Assembly (NCBI RefSeq): GCF_003480315.1
Contig: NZ_QUIV01000009.1
Location: 1 to 64,000 of the forward strand
Length of the DNA: 64,000 nt
From: Clostridium sp. AM33-3
Lineage (GTDB): Bacteria > Bacillota > Clostridia > Lachnospirales > Lachnospiraceae
Direction of reading: 5' to 3'
Below the pieces are notes generated by a model. That model saw only the letters and a program-made list of their open reading frames with translations, was not told where the DNA came from and searched no databases. Shown one piece after another: positions 52,066 through 61,062 of the stretch. A program made the position numbers and the translations under genes. Within the stretch, counting starts at the first letter, position 1. Each line of letters starts with the position of its first letter.

Positions 52066-54168
52066 TTATACGTCCAGCGTGTCGATCTTGGCTGCTCTGG
52101 CCTCGACTTCCTTCTTCTGGATGTCGCCAGGAGCCTGCTCATAGCGGCTGAACTCGTACTCATATAAGCCGATACCGCCGGTCATGGAGCGAAGATCCGT
52201 ATTATAGCCAAACAGTTCAGACATCGGGATGTCAGCTTCGATCACCTGTTTGCCGTGGTGATCGGAGTTCATACCAAGAACACGTCCTCTTCTGCGGTTT
52301 AAGTCACCCATAACGTCACCGGTAAATTTATCCGGAACTGTTACTTTCAGGGAAGCGATCGGCTCTAAGAGAACCGGATTTGCCTCCATAAAGCCCTTCT
52401 TAAAGGCCATCATGGCAGCAGTCTTGAAGGCCATCTCGGAGGAATCCACCGGATGATAGGAACCATCCACAAGGGTGGCCTTGACACCGACTACCGGATA
52501 TGCAGCCAACGGACCCTTTACGCAGCTTTCTGCCACACCTTTTTCGACTGCCGGGAAGTAGTTCTTCGGAACAGCACCGCCGAACACCTTCTCCTCGAAT
52601 ACATATGGATGCTCCAGATCTCCAGATGGTTCAAAGATCATCTTAACATCGCCGTACTGACCATGGCCGCCTGACTGTTTCTTATATTTGCCCTGAACCT
52701 CAACTTTCTTTCTTAAGGTTTCGCGGAATGCAAATTTCGGCTTGCTGAGCTCGATCTCCACTTTGTAACGGCCAAGGAGCTTGCTGACTACCACCTCTAA
52801 CTGCTGGTCACCGATGCCGTATAACAGAAGCTGACGGTTTTCTTTGTCATTTACAGATTTTAAGGTTAAATCCTCTTCCATCAGTTTTGCCAGTGCGCTG
52901 GAAACCTTATCCTCATCACCCTTGGTTACGGTCTTATAGCGCATATAAGTATACGGAGTAGAGGTCTGCGGTTTGTGGTATACGATCGGTGCGGAACGCA
53001 GGGCAATGGTATCACCGGTCTGGGTTACACCGAGCTTTGCTACAGCACCGATATCGCCTGCGCGCAGCTCCGGAACCTCAATGGTATCCTTACCGCGCAG
53101 CAGATACAGCTTACCAACTTTCTCCTCCGTGTCCTTGTTGACATTGTAGATGGTGCTGTCCGGTTTTAAGATACCGGTGCAGACCTTCATAAGAGAGTAT
53201 TTGCCGATAAATGGATCTACGATGGTCTTGAATACTCTTGCGGATAAGGAAACCTGGTCGTTGTATTTGGCAGTGAAGCGCTCACCGGTGGAGACGTCAA
53301 CACCGATACACTCAAACTTGTCCGGAGTCGGAAGGTAACGGTCAATGACCTGTAAAAGGGTCTTGAAGCCCTGGCAGTTTGCGCCGGAACCCATCAGGAC
53401 CGGAACGATGGAGCCATCTATAACATGTTCCCGCAGAGCGCCCTGGATTTCTTCCAGTGTAAACTCCTCGCCGGAGAAATAGCGCTCCATGTACTCCTCA
53501 CTGGTCTCTGCCACTGCCTCTAAAAGGGCGTCTCTGGCAATGCCAAGGTTTTTCTGGGAGTAGTCAGGAATCTCGCATTCTTCGTAATCACTCAGATTAG
53601 TGAAACGTCTGCCGGCCATCTTGACAACGTTTACATATCCGACAAACTTTTCATTTTCACGGATCGGGAGCTGGAACGGAGCAATACATCTGCCGAACCG
53701 TCTCTCTAATTTCAGTACAAGCTCTCTAAAGCTTGCGTGGTCGTCGTCCATGTTGGTGACAAAAATGATGCGCGGCAATTTGAGCTTATCGCACAGCTCC
53801 CATGCCTTTTCCGTGCCGACCTCGATGCCTGCCTTGCAGTTTACAACGATGATCGCCGCATCAGCCACACTGACTGCTTCTTCTACTTCACCGACAAAGT
53901 CAAAATAACCCGGGGTATCCAGGATGTTGATCTTCATCATGCCTTCATCGCCCTGATACTCGATCGGGATCAGTGACGTGGAGATGGAAAACTGACGTTT
54001 GATTTCTTCCTTGTCATAGTCGCTGATGGTGTTACCGTCAACAACCTTGCCCATGCGCTTGGTGACTCCGGTTACCAGGGCAAGCGCTTCTGCAACCGTC
54101 GTCTTGCCGGCCCCGCCATGACCAAGTAAAACGACGTTTCGGATCTGTTTCGTACCATAAACGTTCAT
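52066..54168 (-). CDS. Elongation factor G-like GTPase (FusA2 type)
   Basis: The 700-residue translational GTPase has all five EF-G domains. G1 is 'LLGHGGAGKTTVAEAL', G3 is 'NILDTPGYFDFVGEV', and the C-terminal domains IV and V include 'HGQYGDVKMIFEP' and 'GDLNRRRGRVLGM'. It belongs to the EF-G paralogue group rather than main fusA, as it lies outside an rps/tuf operon. The G4 motif, normally NKMD, reads TNMD here ('IIFVTNMDDDHAS'), so guanine recognition is altered. The role may be in stress translation or ribosome recycling, which is inference. Promoter at 54208-54236. Confidence 0.92.
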   Translation of the reverse strand: MNVYGTKQIRNVVLLGHGGAGKTTVAEALALVTGVTKRMGKVVDGNTISDYDKEEIKRQFSISTSLIPIEYQGDEGMMKINILDTPGYFDFVGEVEEAVSVADAAIIVVNCKAGIEVGTEKAWELCDKLKLPRIIFVTNMDDDHASFRELVLKLERRFGRCIAPFQLPIRENEKFVGYVNVVKMAGRRFTNLSDYEECEIPDYSQKNLGIARDALLEAVAETSEEYMERYFSGEEFTLEEIQGALREHVIDGSIVPVLMGSGANCQGFKTLLQVIDRYLPTPDKFECIGVDVSTGERFTAKYNDQVSLSARVFKTIVDPFIGKYSLMKVCTGILKPDSTIYNVNKDTEEKVGKLYLLRGKDTIEVPELRAGDIGAVAKLGVTQTGDTIALRSAPIVYHKPQTSTPYTYMRYKTVTKGDEDKVSSALAKLMEEDLTLKSVNDKENRQLLLYGIGDQQLEVVVSKLLGRYKVEIELSKPKFAFRETLRKKVEVQGKYKKQSGGHGQYGDVKMIFEPSGDLEHPYVFEEKVFGGAVPKNYFPAVEKGVAESCVKGPLAAYPVVGVKATLVDGSYHPVDSSEMAFKTAAMMAFKKGFMEANPVLLEPIASLKVTVPDKFTGDVMGDLNRRRGRVLGMNSDHHGKQVIEADIPMSELFGYNTDLRSMTGGIGLYEYEFSRYEQAPGDIQKKEVEARAAKIDTLDV

Positions 54169-54207
54169 ATAATTCCCTCCTGTACATCAAATTTAGTCTA
54201 TAATGAT

Positions 54208-54236
54208 ATTCTACTAAAAAAGTTCGAAAATTTCAA
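54208..54236 (-). promoter_or_regulatory. Promoter of the EF-G-like gene
   Basis: TTGAAA (54231-54236), 17-base spacer, TAGAAT (54208-54213) on the minus strand; leader of about 33 bases. Confidence 0.65.
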
Positions 54237-54298
54237 GTAGGATATACGATTTGCACAAATTATTTTATAACACTATCGCAATTTAAAGCAATAAAGCA

Positions 54299-54327
54299 TT
54301 GACAACATTTTCAGATTATCATAAAAT
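54299..54327 (+). promoter_or_regulatory. Promoter of tyrA-aroA
   Basis: A perfect TTGACA (54299-54304), 17-base spacer and TAAAAT (54322-54327), giving a leader of about 37 bases before tyrA. Confidence 0.75.
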
Positions 54328-54370
54328 AGCAGTTAGTATTGAAAGTAACCTATGACAGGAGAATTCTGAA

Positions 54371-55471
54371 ATGAAAGACACCACATTTGGTTTTATCGGT
54401 CTGGGACTGATCGGCGGATCTATTGCCAGAGGCATCAAGCGTGCCTGCCCGACTGCCCGGATCATGGCATATATGCGCACCCGCGCAAAGCTGGAACAGG
54501 CAAAAGAAGACGGGATTGTCGATGTGATCCTTGACGGCATCGGGGAACCTCTGCTGGAATGTGATATCATATTTTTATGCACTCCGGTAGAGTACAATGC
54601 CCAGTACCTGACACAGATCCGCCCATTCTTAAAGCCGGGTGCCCTGATCACCGATGTCGGTTCCACCAAGGAAGATATCCACCGTGTCGTTACCACGCTT
54701 CACATGGAGGAATTTTTCGTGGGCGGACACCCTATGGCAGGTTCTGAAAAGACCGGTTATGAAAACTCGACCGATCATCTTCTTGAAAATGCCTACTATA
54801 TTGTGACACCGACCGCAAAGACAAAGCAGGAAGATGCCGACCGGCTGGTTGAAATTGCCAGATCCATCGGCTCCATCCCCATCGTTCTGGATTATCATGA
54901 GCATGACCGGATCGTGGCTGCCATCAGCCATCTGCCTCACCTGATCGCTTCCAGCCTGGTAAACCTCGTAAAGGATTCCGACAATCAGAACGAGCTCATG
55001 AAACGTCTGGCCGCAGGCGGTTTTAAGGATATCACCCGTATTGCATCCTCCTCGCCGGAGATGTGGGAACAGATCTGCATGACCAATACCGGCAACATCA
55101 TCGATATGATGGAACACTATATTGCTTCCTTAACCCAGATCCTGGACTCTTTAAAGCAGCACCGCGGAGATGACATCTATGAGCTTTTTGATACCTCCCG
55201 CATATACCGTAACTCCATCTCGGAAAGCAGGAAGGGATCCGTCACCCCGGAGTATTCCTTTACCGTAGATATCGTGGACGAGCCAGGTGCAATCTCTACG
55301 CTGTCCTGTATCTTAAGCGCCCGCGGCATCAGCATCGGCAACATCGGCATCAACCATAACCGGGAGCAGGGCGAGGGTGCCTTAAAGATTGTTTTCTATA
55401 ACAAGGAGTCCATGGAACAGGCATGGGCGCAGCTGAAAAAATATAATTACGAACTGATTCCAAAGCACTAG
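54371..55471 (+). CDS. tyrA: Prephenate dehydrogenase with ACT domain
   Basis: The 366-residue enzyme converts prephenate to 4-hydroxyphenylpyruvate in tyrosine synthesis. The NAD fold begins 'FGFIGLGLIGGSIARGIKRA'; the active-site region has 'VGGHPMAGSEKTGYENS' and 'ISHLPHLIASSLV'. A C-terminal ACT domain (about 295-366, 'VDEPGAISTLSCILSARGIS') should bind tyrosine for feedback. The start follows AGGAG. aroA lies 62 bases downstream, so both belong to an aromatic amino acid operon. Confidence 0.95.
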   Translation: MKDTTFGFIGLGLIGGSIARGIKRACPTARIMAYMRTRAKLEQAKEDGIVDVILDGIGEPLLECDIIFLCTPVEYNAQYLTQIRPFLKPGALITDVGSTKEDIHRVVTTLHMEEFFVGGHPMAGSEKTGYENSTDHLLENAYYIVTPTAKTKQEDADRLVEIARSIGSIPIVLDYHEHDRIVAAISHLPHLIASSLVNLVKDSDNQNELMKRLAAGGFKDITRIASSSPEMWEQICMTNTGNIIDMMEHYIASLTQILDSLKQHRGDDIYELFDTSRIYRNSISESRKGSVTPEYSFTVDIVDEPGAISTLSCILSARGISIGNIGINHNREQGEGALKIVFYNKESMEQAWAQLKKYNYELIPKH

Positions 55472-55533
55472 CATGCCTGCCTGGCTTTCCGGCATGCTTC
55501 CAGGCTTTGATCAGAGAAACGGAGCTTATTCTC

Positions 55534-56808
55534 ATGAAATTTAATCCACTTAGCGGATTGCGTGGAGAAATCACCATCCCTGGTGACAAATCCATCTCAC
55601 ACCGCAGTGTTATGTTTGGCTCCCTGGCAAAGGGAACCACAAAGATCACCGGCTTTCTGCAGGGTGCAGACTGCCTCTCCACCATCTCCTGTTTCCGAAA
55701 GATGGGCATTTCCATCGAAAATCTTGAAGATACCGTTTTGGTACACGGTAACGGTCTTCATGGCTTAAAAAAGCCGGACAGTGTGCTTGACTGCGGCAAC
55801 AGCGGCACCACCACCCGGCTGATTTCCGGTATTCTCTCCGCCCAGAATTTTTCCGTGACCCTCACCGGAGACGCCTCTATCCAGAAGCGCCCAATGAAGC
55901 GCATCATGGATCCCTTAAGTCAGATGGGCGCAGACATCACCAGTGTAAACGGCAACGGCTGTGCACCCCTTGCAATCAACGGACGGACACTGCATGGAAT
56001 CCATTACCAGTCTCCGGTGGCATCTGCCCAGGTAAAATCGGCCATTCTCCTGGCAGGGCTTTACGCGGAAGACGAAACAAAAGTAACAGAGCCTTCCCTC
56101 TCCCGCAACCACACCGAGCTGATGTTAAAAGAATTCGGTGCTGATGTCCGCACAGAAAAAACCACTGCCATGATCCGACCGGCCGAAGAACTGTTTGCAA
56201 AGGAGATTGCCGTTCCGGGTGATATTTCCTCGGCTGCTTTTTTCCTGGCCGCCGGACTGATGATCCCCCATTCTGAGCTCCTCATAAAAAATGTAGGCAT
56301 CAATCCGACCCGCGACGGTATGATCCATGTCTGCCGGGCCATGGGCGGTGATCTGACCCTCTTAAATGTCCGCATGACCGGCGAGCCGGTAGCCGACATT
56401 CTGGTCCGCACCAGCAGTCTGCACGCCACCGACATCCACGGCGACATCATACCGACCCTGATCGATGAGCTCCCGATGATCGCAGCCATGGCCTGCTTTG
56501 CAGAGGGTGACACCATCATCCGTGACGCAGCTGAATTGAAGGTCAAGGAGTCCAATCGTATTGCCGTTATGGCAGAAAACTTAAGTGCCATGGGCGCTGA
56601 TGTAGAAGAGACCGTGGACGGCATGATCATCCACGGCGGCAAACCGCTCCACGGCGCCACCATCGACAGTCACCTCGACCACCGCATTGCCATGACCTTT
56701 GCCATCACCGCCGCCCTGGCTGAGGGCGAGACGGAGATCCTCGGTGCCGAATGCGTCAACATCTCCTATCCTGACTTCTACCAAGACTTAAATAAACTAG
56801 CTCAATAA
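55534..56808 (+). CDS. aroA: 3-phosphoshikimate 1-carboxyvinyltransferase (EPSP synthase)
   Basis: The 424-residue enzyme joins shikimate-3-phosphate and PEP in the shikimate pathway. Visible motifs are 'GEITIPGDKSISHRSVMFGS', 'LDCGNSGTTTRLISGIL', 'LTGDASIQKRPMKRIM', 'DIIPTLIDELPMIAAMA' and 'KVKESNRIA'. The NSGTTTR loop and RPM motif resemble the class II type rather than the E. coli class I type, which has NAGTAMR. I use the ATG at 55534 with GGAG upstream over a TTG at 55507. It follows tyrA and ends in a strong terminator. Confidence 0.96.
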   Translation: MKFNPLSGLRGEITIPGDKSISHRSVMFGSLAKGTTKITGFLQGADCLSTISCFRKMGISIENLEDTVLVHGNGLHGLKKPDSVLDCGNSGTTTRLISGILSAQNFSVTLTGDASIQKRPMKRIMDPLSQMGADITSVNGNGCAPLAINGRTLHGIHYQSPVASAQVKSAILLAGLYAEDETKVTEPSLSRNHTELMLKEFGADVRTEKTTAMIRPAEELFAKEIAVPGDISSAAFFLAAGLMIPHSELLIKNVGINPTRDGMIHVCRAMGGDLTLLNVRMTGEPVADILVRTSSLHATDIHGDIIPTLIDELPMIAAMACFAEGDTIIRDAAELKVKESNRIAVMAENLSAMGADVEETVDGMIIHGGKPLHGATIDSHLDHRIAMTFAITAALAEGETEILGAECVNISYPDFYQDLNKLAQ

Positions 56809-56830
56809 TTTTAGCCAGAAATATACAGCC

Positions 56831-56872
56831 AAAAAATTATCCCGGCATATGGGAGTGCCGGGATAATTTTTT
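56831..56872 (+). terminator. Terminator of tyrA-aroA
   Basis: Perfect 17-bp arms at 56831-56847 and 56856-56872 around an 8-base loop, ending in TTTTTT. Confidence 0.93.
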
Positions 56873-56928
56873 CGCGTACTTTCGTCACAACTCTTTTTTA
56901 AGATTCTCTTACAACCTTTTTAAATCCC

Positions 56929-56957
56929 TTGGCATCCTTTTCCCAATCGTCTATAAT
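56929..56957 (+). promoter_or_regulatory. Promoter of the SGNH esterase gene
   Basis: TTGGCA (56929-56934), 17-base spacer, TATAAT (56952-56957); leader of about 62 bases. Confidence 0.7.
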
Positions 56958-57025
56958 AAACACCATCGGGTTTTTTCTGCCCTGCAGAGGCCCTTCAAAT
57001 TTCTAACTTAGGAGATATCTGACTC

Positions 57026-58678
57026 ATGAAGAAAACACGCATGAAAGCTCTGCTTCTCGGGTGCATCTGCGCGGTGACGACAGCCCTGTCTGCCGTTCCT
57101 GCCTCTGCTGCCACCGTTGTCGCAGGCGGTTCCGCAGCCACAAACGATCCGGCCCTCACCGCAGCACCGGGAACCTATACCGAACAGCAGTCCGGCGGCA
57201 CTTCCGTTGACAAGCCATCCGCACCCCCCACCGTCTGGGTCGTAGGCGACTCCACCGCAGCCGCATTCAGCGATACCACCTACTACTCCCCGCGTTACGG
57301 CTGGGGCACCCAGCTCGGCCTGTATCTGCAGGGTGTCAATATCCGCAATCTTGCCATCTCCGGCACCAGCTCCAAGTCCTACTCGGACACGGACCAGTAT
57401 CAGACCCTGCTGCAGAGTGTGCAGGCCGGTGACTATGTGCTGATCGGTTTTGGCCATAACGACGAACGTACCGAACAGGGGCGCTACTCCAACCCGACCG
57501 GTTCTGTTTCCAGCAGTGGTTCTTTCCAGTACAACCTCTATGAAAAGTATATCAAGCCGGTGAAGAACAAACAGGCAAATCCGATCCTGGTTACCCCGAT
57601 CGTTCGCCGCAATGCGGCCAGCAACTATACCGGCGAAGACGGACACATCACCACCTCAAAAAAGAATGAGGAAGGCACCTTCCAGGGCGGCGATTACGCC
57701 AAGGCCATCCGTCAGCTGGGTGTTGGCAAGAGTGTTCCGGTTCTGGACTTAACCGCCCGCACCAAAGATGTTTACGAACGCCTGGGCGCCGACGGTGTAA
57801 AAAACCGTCATGCACAGACCTCTAACCGAGATGTCAGCATTGACAATACTCATACCAACCTCTACGGCGCCCAGTGCAATGCCTGGTTTATTGCTGATGA
57901 GCTTTTAAAATCCAACTCCGGACTGAAAAACTACGTCATTTCCAACCCACAGGTTCCGCAGTATGACAGCAGCTCTTTGAATGCCGGCTACCATGCCCAG
58001 AGCTTTACCGCACCGGCCGGAGTAAGCAGCATCTTCTCTACAGCAGGTGACTGGAAACCAACTGTATTCGGAAATATTGACGGTTATGAGTACTTAAACA
58101 ACATGTACTTCTGCCTGCAGGGCGGTAATGATAATTCCTTCCACCTGGCAGTCGGTACCGGATCCGGCGCAACAAGAGCCCAGCAGGTGGGCGGTATTGA
58201 GCAGGGAAGCGATGGTCTTGCCATGTTCTACCGTGAGGTTCCGGCCTCCGCAAACTTCACCTTATCTGCAGATATTACCATCAACGCCTACAATGCATCC
58301 GTCTTAAATTCCTTCGGCCTGATGGTGCGTGACGATATCTACCTCGACACCGTCATCAACGATACCCTGGGCGATTATGTGGCAGCCGGAGAGCTTCAGC
58401 TTTCCTCTGCTTCCCCGTGGAACTGCTTCGCAAGAAAGAACGGACAGCTTATCTCCGGCGGCACCGCTTCCCGCGTCTACAAGGCCGGCGAAACCGTTCA
58501 TGTAGAGATCCGAAAGGGACCGGATGGATACACCTGTGTATTCGGTGACAACGCACCGGTATCTGCAGGCTTTGACTTTCCATTAACTGCTGTAGACTCT
58601 GACCATGTATATGTCGGCCTGTTTGTCGCACGCAGTGCAGATGTTACCTTCAGAAATGTCAATTTAATCTATCAGTAA
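57026..58678 (+). CDS. Secreted SGNH/GDSL esterase (rhamnogalacturonan-acetylesterase-like)
   Basis: The 550-residue protein has a signal peptide (about 1-28, ending ASA) and an SGNH hydrolase domain (about 65-300). Block I is 'VWVVGDSTAAAFSD' with the nucleophile Ser, block III 'VLIGFGHNDERT', and block V 'SIDNTHTNLYGA' with the catalytic Asp-x-x-His. That layout matches YesT/rhamnogalacturonan acetylesterase relatives. The C-terminal 200 residues form a beta-sandwich-like domain ('FTLSADITINAYNASVLNSF') resembling DUF1349/concanavalin-type folds. It probably deacetylates plant or host glycans outside the cell. Own promoter and terminator, so monocistronic. Confidence 0.9.
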   Translation: MKKTRMKALLLGCICAVTTALSAVPASAATVVAGGSAATNDPALTAAPGTYTEQQSGGTSVDKPSAPPTVWVVGDSTAAAFSDTTYYSPRYGWGTQLGLYLQGVNIRNLAISGTSSKSYSDTDQYQTLLQSVQAGDYVLIGFGHNDERTEQGRYSNPTGSVSSSGSFQYNLYEKYIKPVKNKQANPILVTPIVRRNAASNYTGEDGHITTSKKNEEGTFQGGDYAKAIRQLGVGKSVPVLDLTARTKDVYERLGADGVKNRHAQTSNRDVSIDNTHTNLYGAQCNAWFIADELLKSNSGLKNYVISNPQVPQYDSSSLNAGYHAQSFTAPAGVSSIFSTAGDWKPTVFGNIDGYEYLNNMYFCLQGGNDNSFHLAVGTGSGATRAQQVGGIEQGSDGLAMFYREVPASANFTLSADITINAYNASVLNSFGLMVRDDIYLDTVINDTLGDYVAAGELQLSSASPWNCFARKNGQLISGGTASRVYKAGETVHVEIRKGPDGYTCVFGDNAPVSAGFDFPLTAVDSDHVYVGLFVARSADVTFRNVNLIYQ

Positions 58679-58685
58679 AACCCGA

Positions 58686-58716
58686 AAAGGCCCGGAGCGT
58701 TTTGCTCCGGGCCTTT
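58686..58716. terminator. Terminator between the esterase and YebC genes
   Basis: Perfect 13-bp arms AAAGGCCCGGAGC / GCTCCGGGCCTTT around a 5-base loop, then CGTTTGTTTT. It lies between convergent genes, 15 bases from the YebC stop. Confidence 0.9.
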
Positions 58717-58732
58717 CGTTTGTTTTATCAAT

Positions 58733-59470
58733 TTATCTTTCGTCGGTGTCCCAGTTGTGATATACAGCCTGTACATCGTCATCATCATCCAGAAGATCTA
58801 ACAGACGGTTCATATATTTGATGTCGTTCTCATCAGTCAGCTCAACCCATGTCTGCGGGATCATGGTAACATCAGCCTCCATCATCGGGATTCCCTCTTT
58901 CTCCAGGGTCTCGCGAACGGCACTGAAATCGTCCGGATCTGTGATGATCTCAAAGCTGTCCTCCTCCTCAGAGAAGTCCTCCGCACCTGCATCCAATGCC
59001 ATCATCATCAGCTCATCTGCATCAAGATCACACTCTTCCTTGTCGATAATGATCTGGCCCTTCTTGTCGAACATGAAGGATACGCTGCCCTGGGTACCGA
59101 TATTTCCGTTGCCCTTTGTAAATGCACTTCTTACATTTGCGGCAGTACGGTTCTTGTTGTCGGTCAGGGTATCAACGATAACTGCAACACCGCTCGGGCC
59201 GTAACCCTCGTACGTGAGCACCTCGTAGTTTACGGAGTTAGCATCACCTGCTGCCTTTTTGATACCACGGTCAATGGTGTCGTTCGGCATATTGTTTGCC
59301 TTTGCCTTTGCGATAACATCACGAAGCTTGCTGTTGTTTGCCGGATCCGGGCCGCCCTCTTTTACTGCTACGGCAAGCTCACGGCCGATAACGGTAAAGA
59401 TTTTCCCCTTTGCTGCATCGTTCTTTTCTTTTTTGTGCTTGATATTGGCAAATTTAGAATGTCCTGACAT
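58733..59470 (-). CDS. YebC/PmpR family protein
   Basis: The 245-residue protein starts with the hallmark '[20 protein letters not shown]' and includes '[10 protein letters not shown]'-like sequence ('[20 protein letters not shown]') and '[13 protein letters not shown]'. YebC proteins were long called transcription regulators; work in several bacteria now supports a role in helping ribosomes through proline stretches. The length is typical. It is followed closely by a terminator shared with the esterase gene. Confidence 0.95.
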   Translation of the reverse strand: MSGHSKFANIKHKKEKNDAAKGKIFTVIGRELAVAVKEGGPDPANNSKLRDVIAKAKANNMPNDTIDRGIKKAAGDANSVNYEVLTYEGYGPSGVAVIVDTLTDNKNRTAANVRSAFTKGNGNIGTQGSVSFMFDKKGQIIIDKEECDLDADELMMMALDAGAEDFSEEEDSFEIITDPDDFSAVRETLEKEGIPMMEADVTMIPQTWVELTDENDIKYMNRLLDLLDDDDDVQAVYHNWDTDER

Positions 59471-59568
59471 AAAATAACGCTCCTTACTTTATACTTTCTC
59501 TTTTCGTCCTAATCCGCCTGCCCAGTGTCGATTCTGTTCAGGCGAACAACATCTTTTCTATTTTAACA

Positions 59569-60483
59569 CTAATTTTCTTCGCTTGCAAGAGTCTGCGGCA
59601 ATTTCGTTACCCGAACTGAGTGGATCATCTTGTTCTCCACCTTCAGTACACAGAACCGGTAACCCAGATACTCGATCTCCGGCTGCTCGTCATCTCCCGG
59701 AATGCGGTCTAGACGGGAAATCAGAAGTCCATTGATGGTATCGTAGTTTTCCAGGTCTTCCTCCGGGAAGACAATGCCAAGCTCTTCCTGCGCTTCGTCA
59801 AGCGGTGTCATGCCGCTCATGATCAGGGCATCTCCCTCTCCACGGACAATGTACTGCTCATCCACATCATATTCATCGAGGATATTGCCCACGATTTCCT
59901 CCAGAATGTCCTCCATGGTAACGATTCCGGCTGTCTGGCCATACTCATCAATGACAATCTCCATATGGATCTTCTGGGACTGCATCTCCTTGAACAGGGA
60001 GTTGATGTTGCGGGTTTCCGGAATAAAATGAGCCGGCCGCAAAACTCCCGGTACGTTGGCGATCTCCATCCGCGATTCCTGCAGATTTTCCGCATGGAAC
60101 AGTACGTCCCGCATATGTACAGTACCGATGATATCGTCCAGATCTTTTCCGTAGACCGGATATCTGGAATTCTTTGCCTCCTTCAGAACAAAGTGGGCCG
60201 CTTCTCTTAGGGACATGGAACCGTCCAGAGCCACTATGTTCTTGCGGTGAGTCATGATATCACCGGCTTCTTTATCATTAAATTCAAAGATATTGGTGAT
60301 CATCTCGGCCTCGCTTGACTCCAGGACCCCCTGCTCGTGGCCTTCATTGACCATGTCTTTAATATCTTCTTCTGTTACATTTTCCTGCCTTGATCTGATA
60401 AACCTCCAGATTGCAAAGCCTGCCGCCAGGAAAAGCAACACCACACCTGCCAAAAGGATCAGGCGCGAATAACCATCGTCCAT
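59569..60483 (-). CDS. CorC/HlyC-type CBS-domain membrane protein lacking a CNNM domain
   Basis: The 304-residue product has a single N-terminal membrane helix (about 7-28), then the sequence typical of the cytoplasmic half of hemolysin-C/CorC proteins: 'AGDIMTHRKNIVALDG', a pair of CBS domains (about 75-200, 'RYPVYGKDLDDIIGTVHMRD', 'VIDEYGQTAGIVTMEDILEE') and the CorC_HlyC domain (about 215-300). Full-length relatives carry a three-helix CNNM domain that transports Mg2+/Co2+; here one helix replaces it, so this is more likely a regulator or sensor. Confidence 0.87.
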   Translation of the reverse strand: MDDGYSRLILLAGVVLLFLAAGFAIWRFIRSRQENVTEEDIKDMVNEGHEQGVLESSEAEMITNIFEFNDKEAGDIMTHRKNIVALDGSMSLREAAHFVLKEAKNSRYPVYGKDLDDIIGTVHMRDVLFHAENLQESRMEIANVPGVLRPAHFIPETRNINSLFKEMQSQKIHMEIVIDEYGQTAGIVTMEDILEEIVGNILDEYDVDEQYIVRGEGDALIMSGMTPLDEAQEELGIVFPEEDLENYDTINGLLISRLDRIPGDDEQPEIEYLGYRFCVLKVENKMIHSVRVTKLPQTLASEEN

Positions 60484-60625
60484 ACTGATCTTGTTATCTC
60501 CTTCCTCTTCTTTTTGTATACACCATACATTTTGATTGTATGAAACTTCTTCCGCTTCGTCAAGATAAAATCACGCATTTACGCCATTTTCCCTTCTGTA
60601 AGGGACTTTGTGTCATCACAGCGAA

Positions 60626-60973
60626 CTATGTAGTCAGCTCCAGACTCACGCGAAGGGCCTGGTTTACCTGTTCTAACAGTTCATCATCAATATGGCAGAT
60701 CCGCTCTTTGAGCCGCTGCTTGTCAATGGTCCGCAGCTGCTCCAGCAAGATCACGGAATCCTTGATCATATCGCTTTTCCGCGCAGACAATTCCACATGC
60801 GTTGGCAGCTTTGCCTTATTCATGCGGGAGGTAATTGCCGCACAGATCACGGTAGGACTGTGTCGGTTTCCAACATCATTCTGGATGATGAGCACCGGCC
60901 GTACACCGCCCTGCTCCGAGCCTACCACCGGCCGCAGGTCCGCATAATAGATATCGCCTCGTCTGATAATCAC
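60626..60973 (-). CDS. MazF/NdoA (PemK family) endoribonuclease toxin
   Basis: The 115-residue protein closely resembles Bacillus EndoA: '[20 protein letters not shown]' near the N-terminus, '[14 protein letters not shown]' and 'KLPTHVEL' in the core. It cleaves mRNA at short sequences. I start it at the GTG at 60973, with GGAG 9 bases upstream, because that gives the family's usual N-terminus; a frame from a GTG at 60991 would add six residues. It lies 89 bases after alr. In Bacillus the antitoxin gene lies between these two, but the gap is too short for one, so the cognate antitoxin is absent here. Confidence 0.92.
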   Translation of the reverse strand: MIIRRGDIYYADLRPVVGSEQGGVRPVLIIQNDVGNRHSPTVICAAITSRMNKAKLPTHVELSARKSDMIKDSVILLEQLRTIDKQRLKERICHIDDELLEQVNQALRVSLELTT

Positions 60974-61062
60974 AGTTTCACACTCCGTCACTGGTCTTCA
61001 AAGGTATTATTGCCCTTTGCCAGGCGGCGTATACACGGCTGCCCGTTTTTCTATAGATTATC

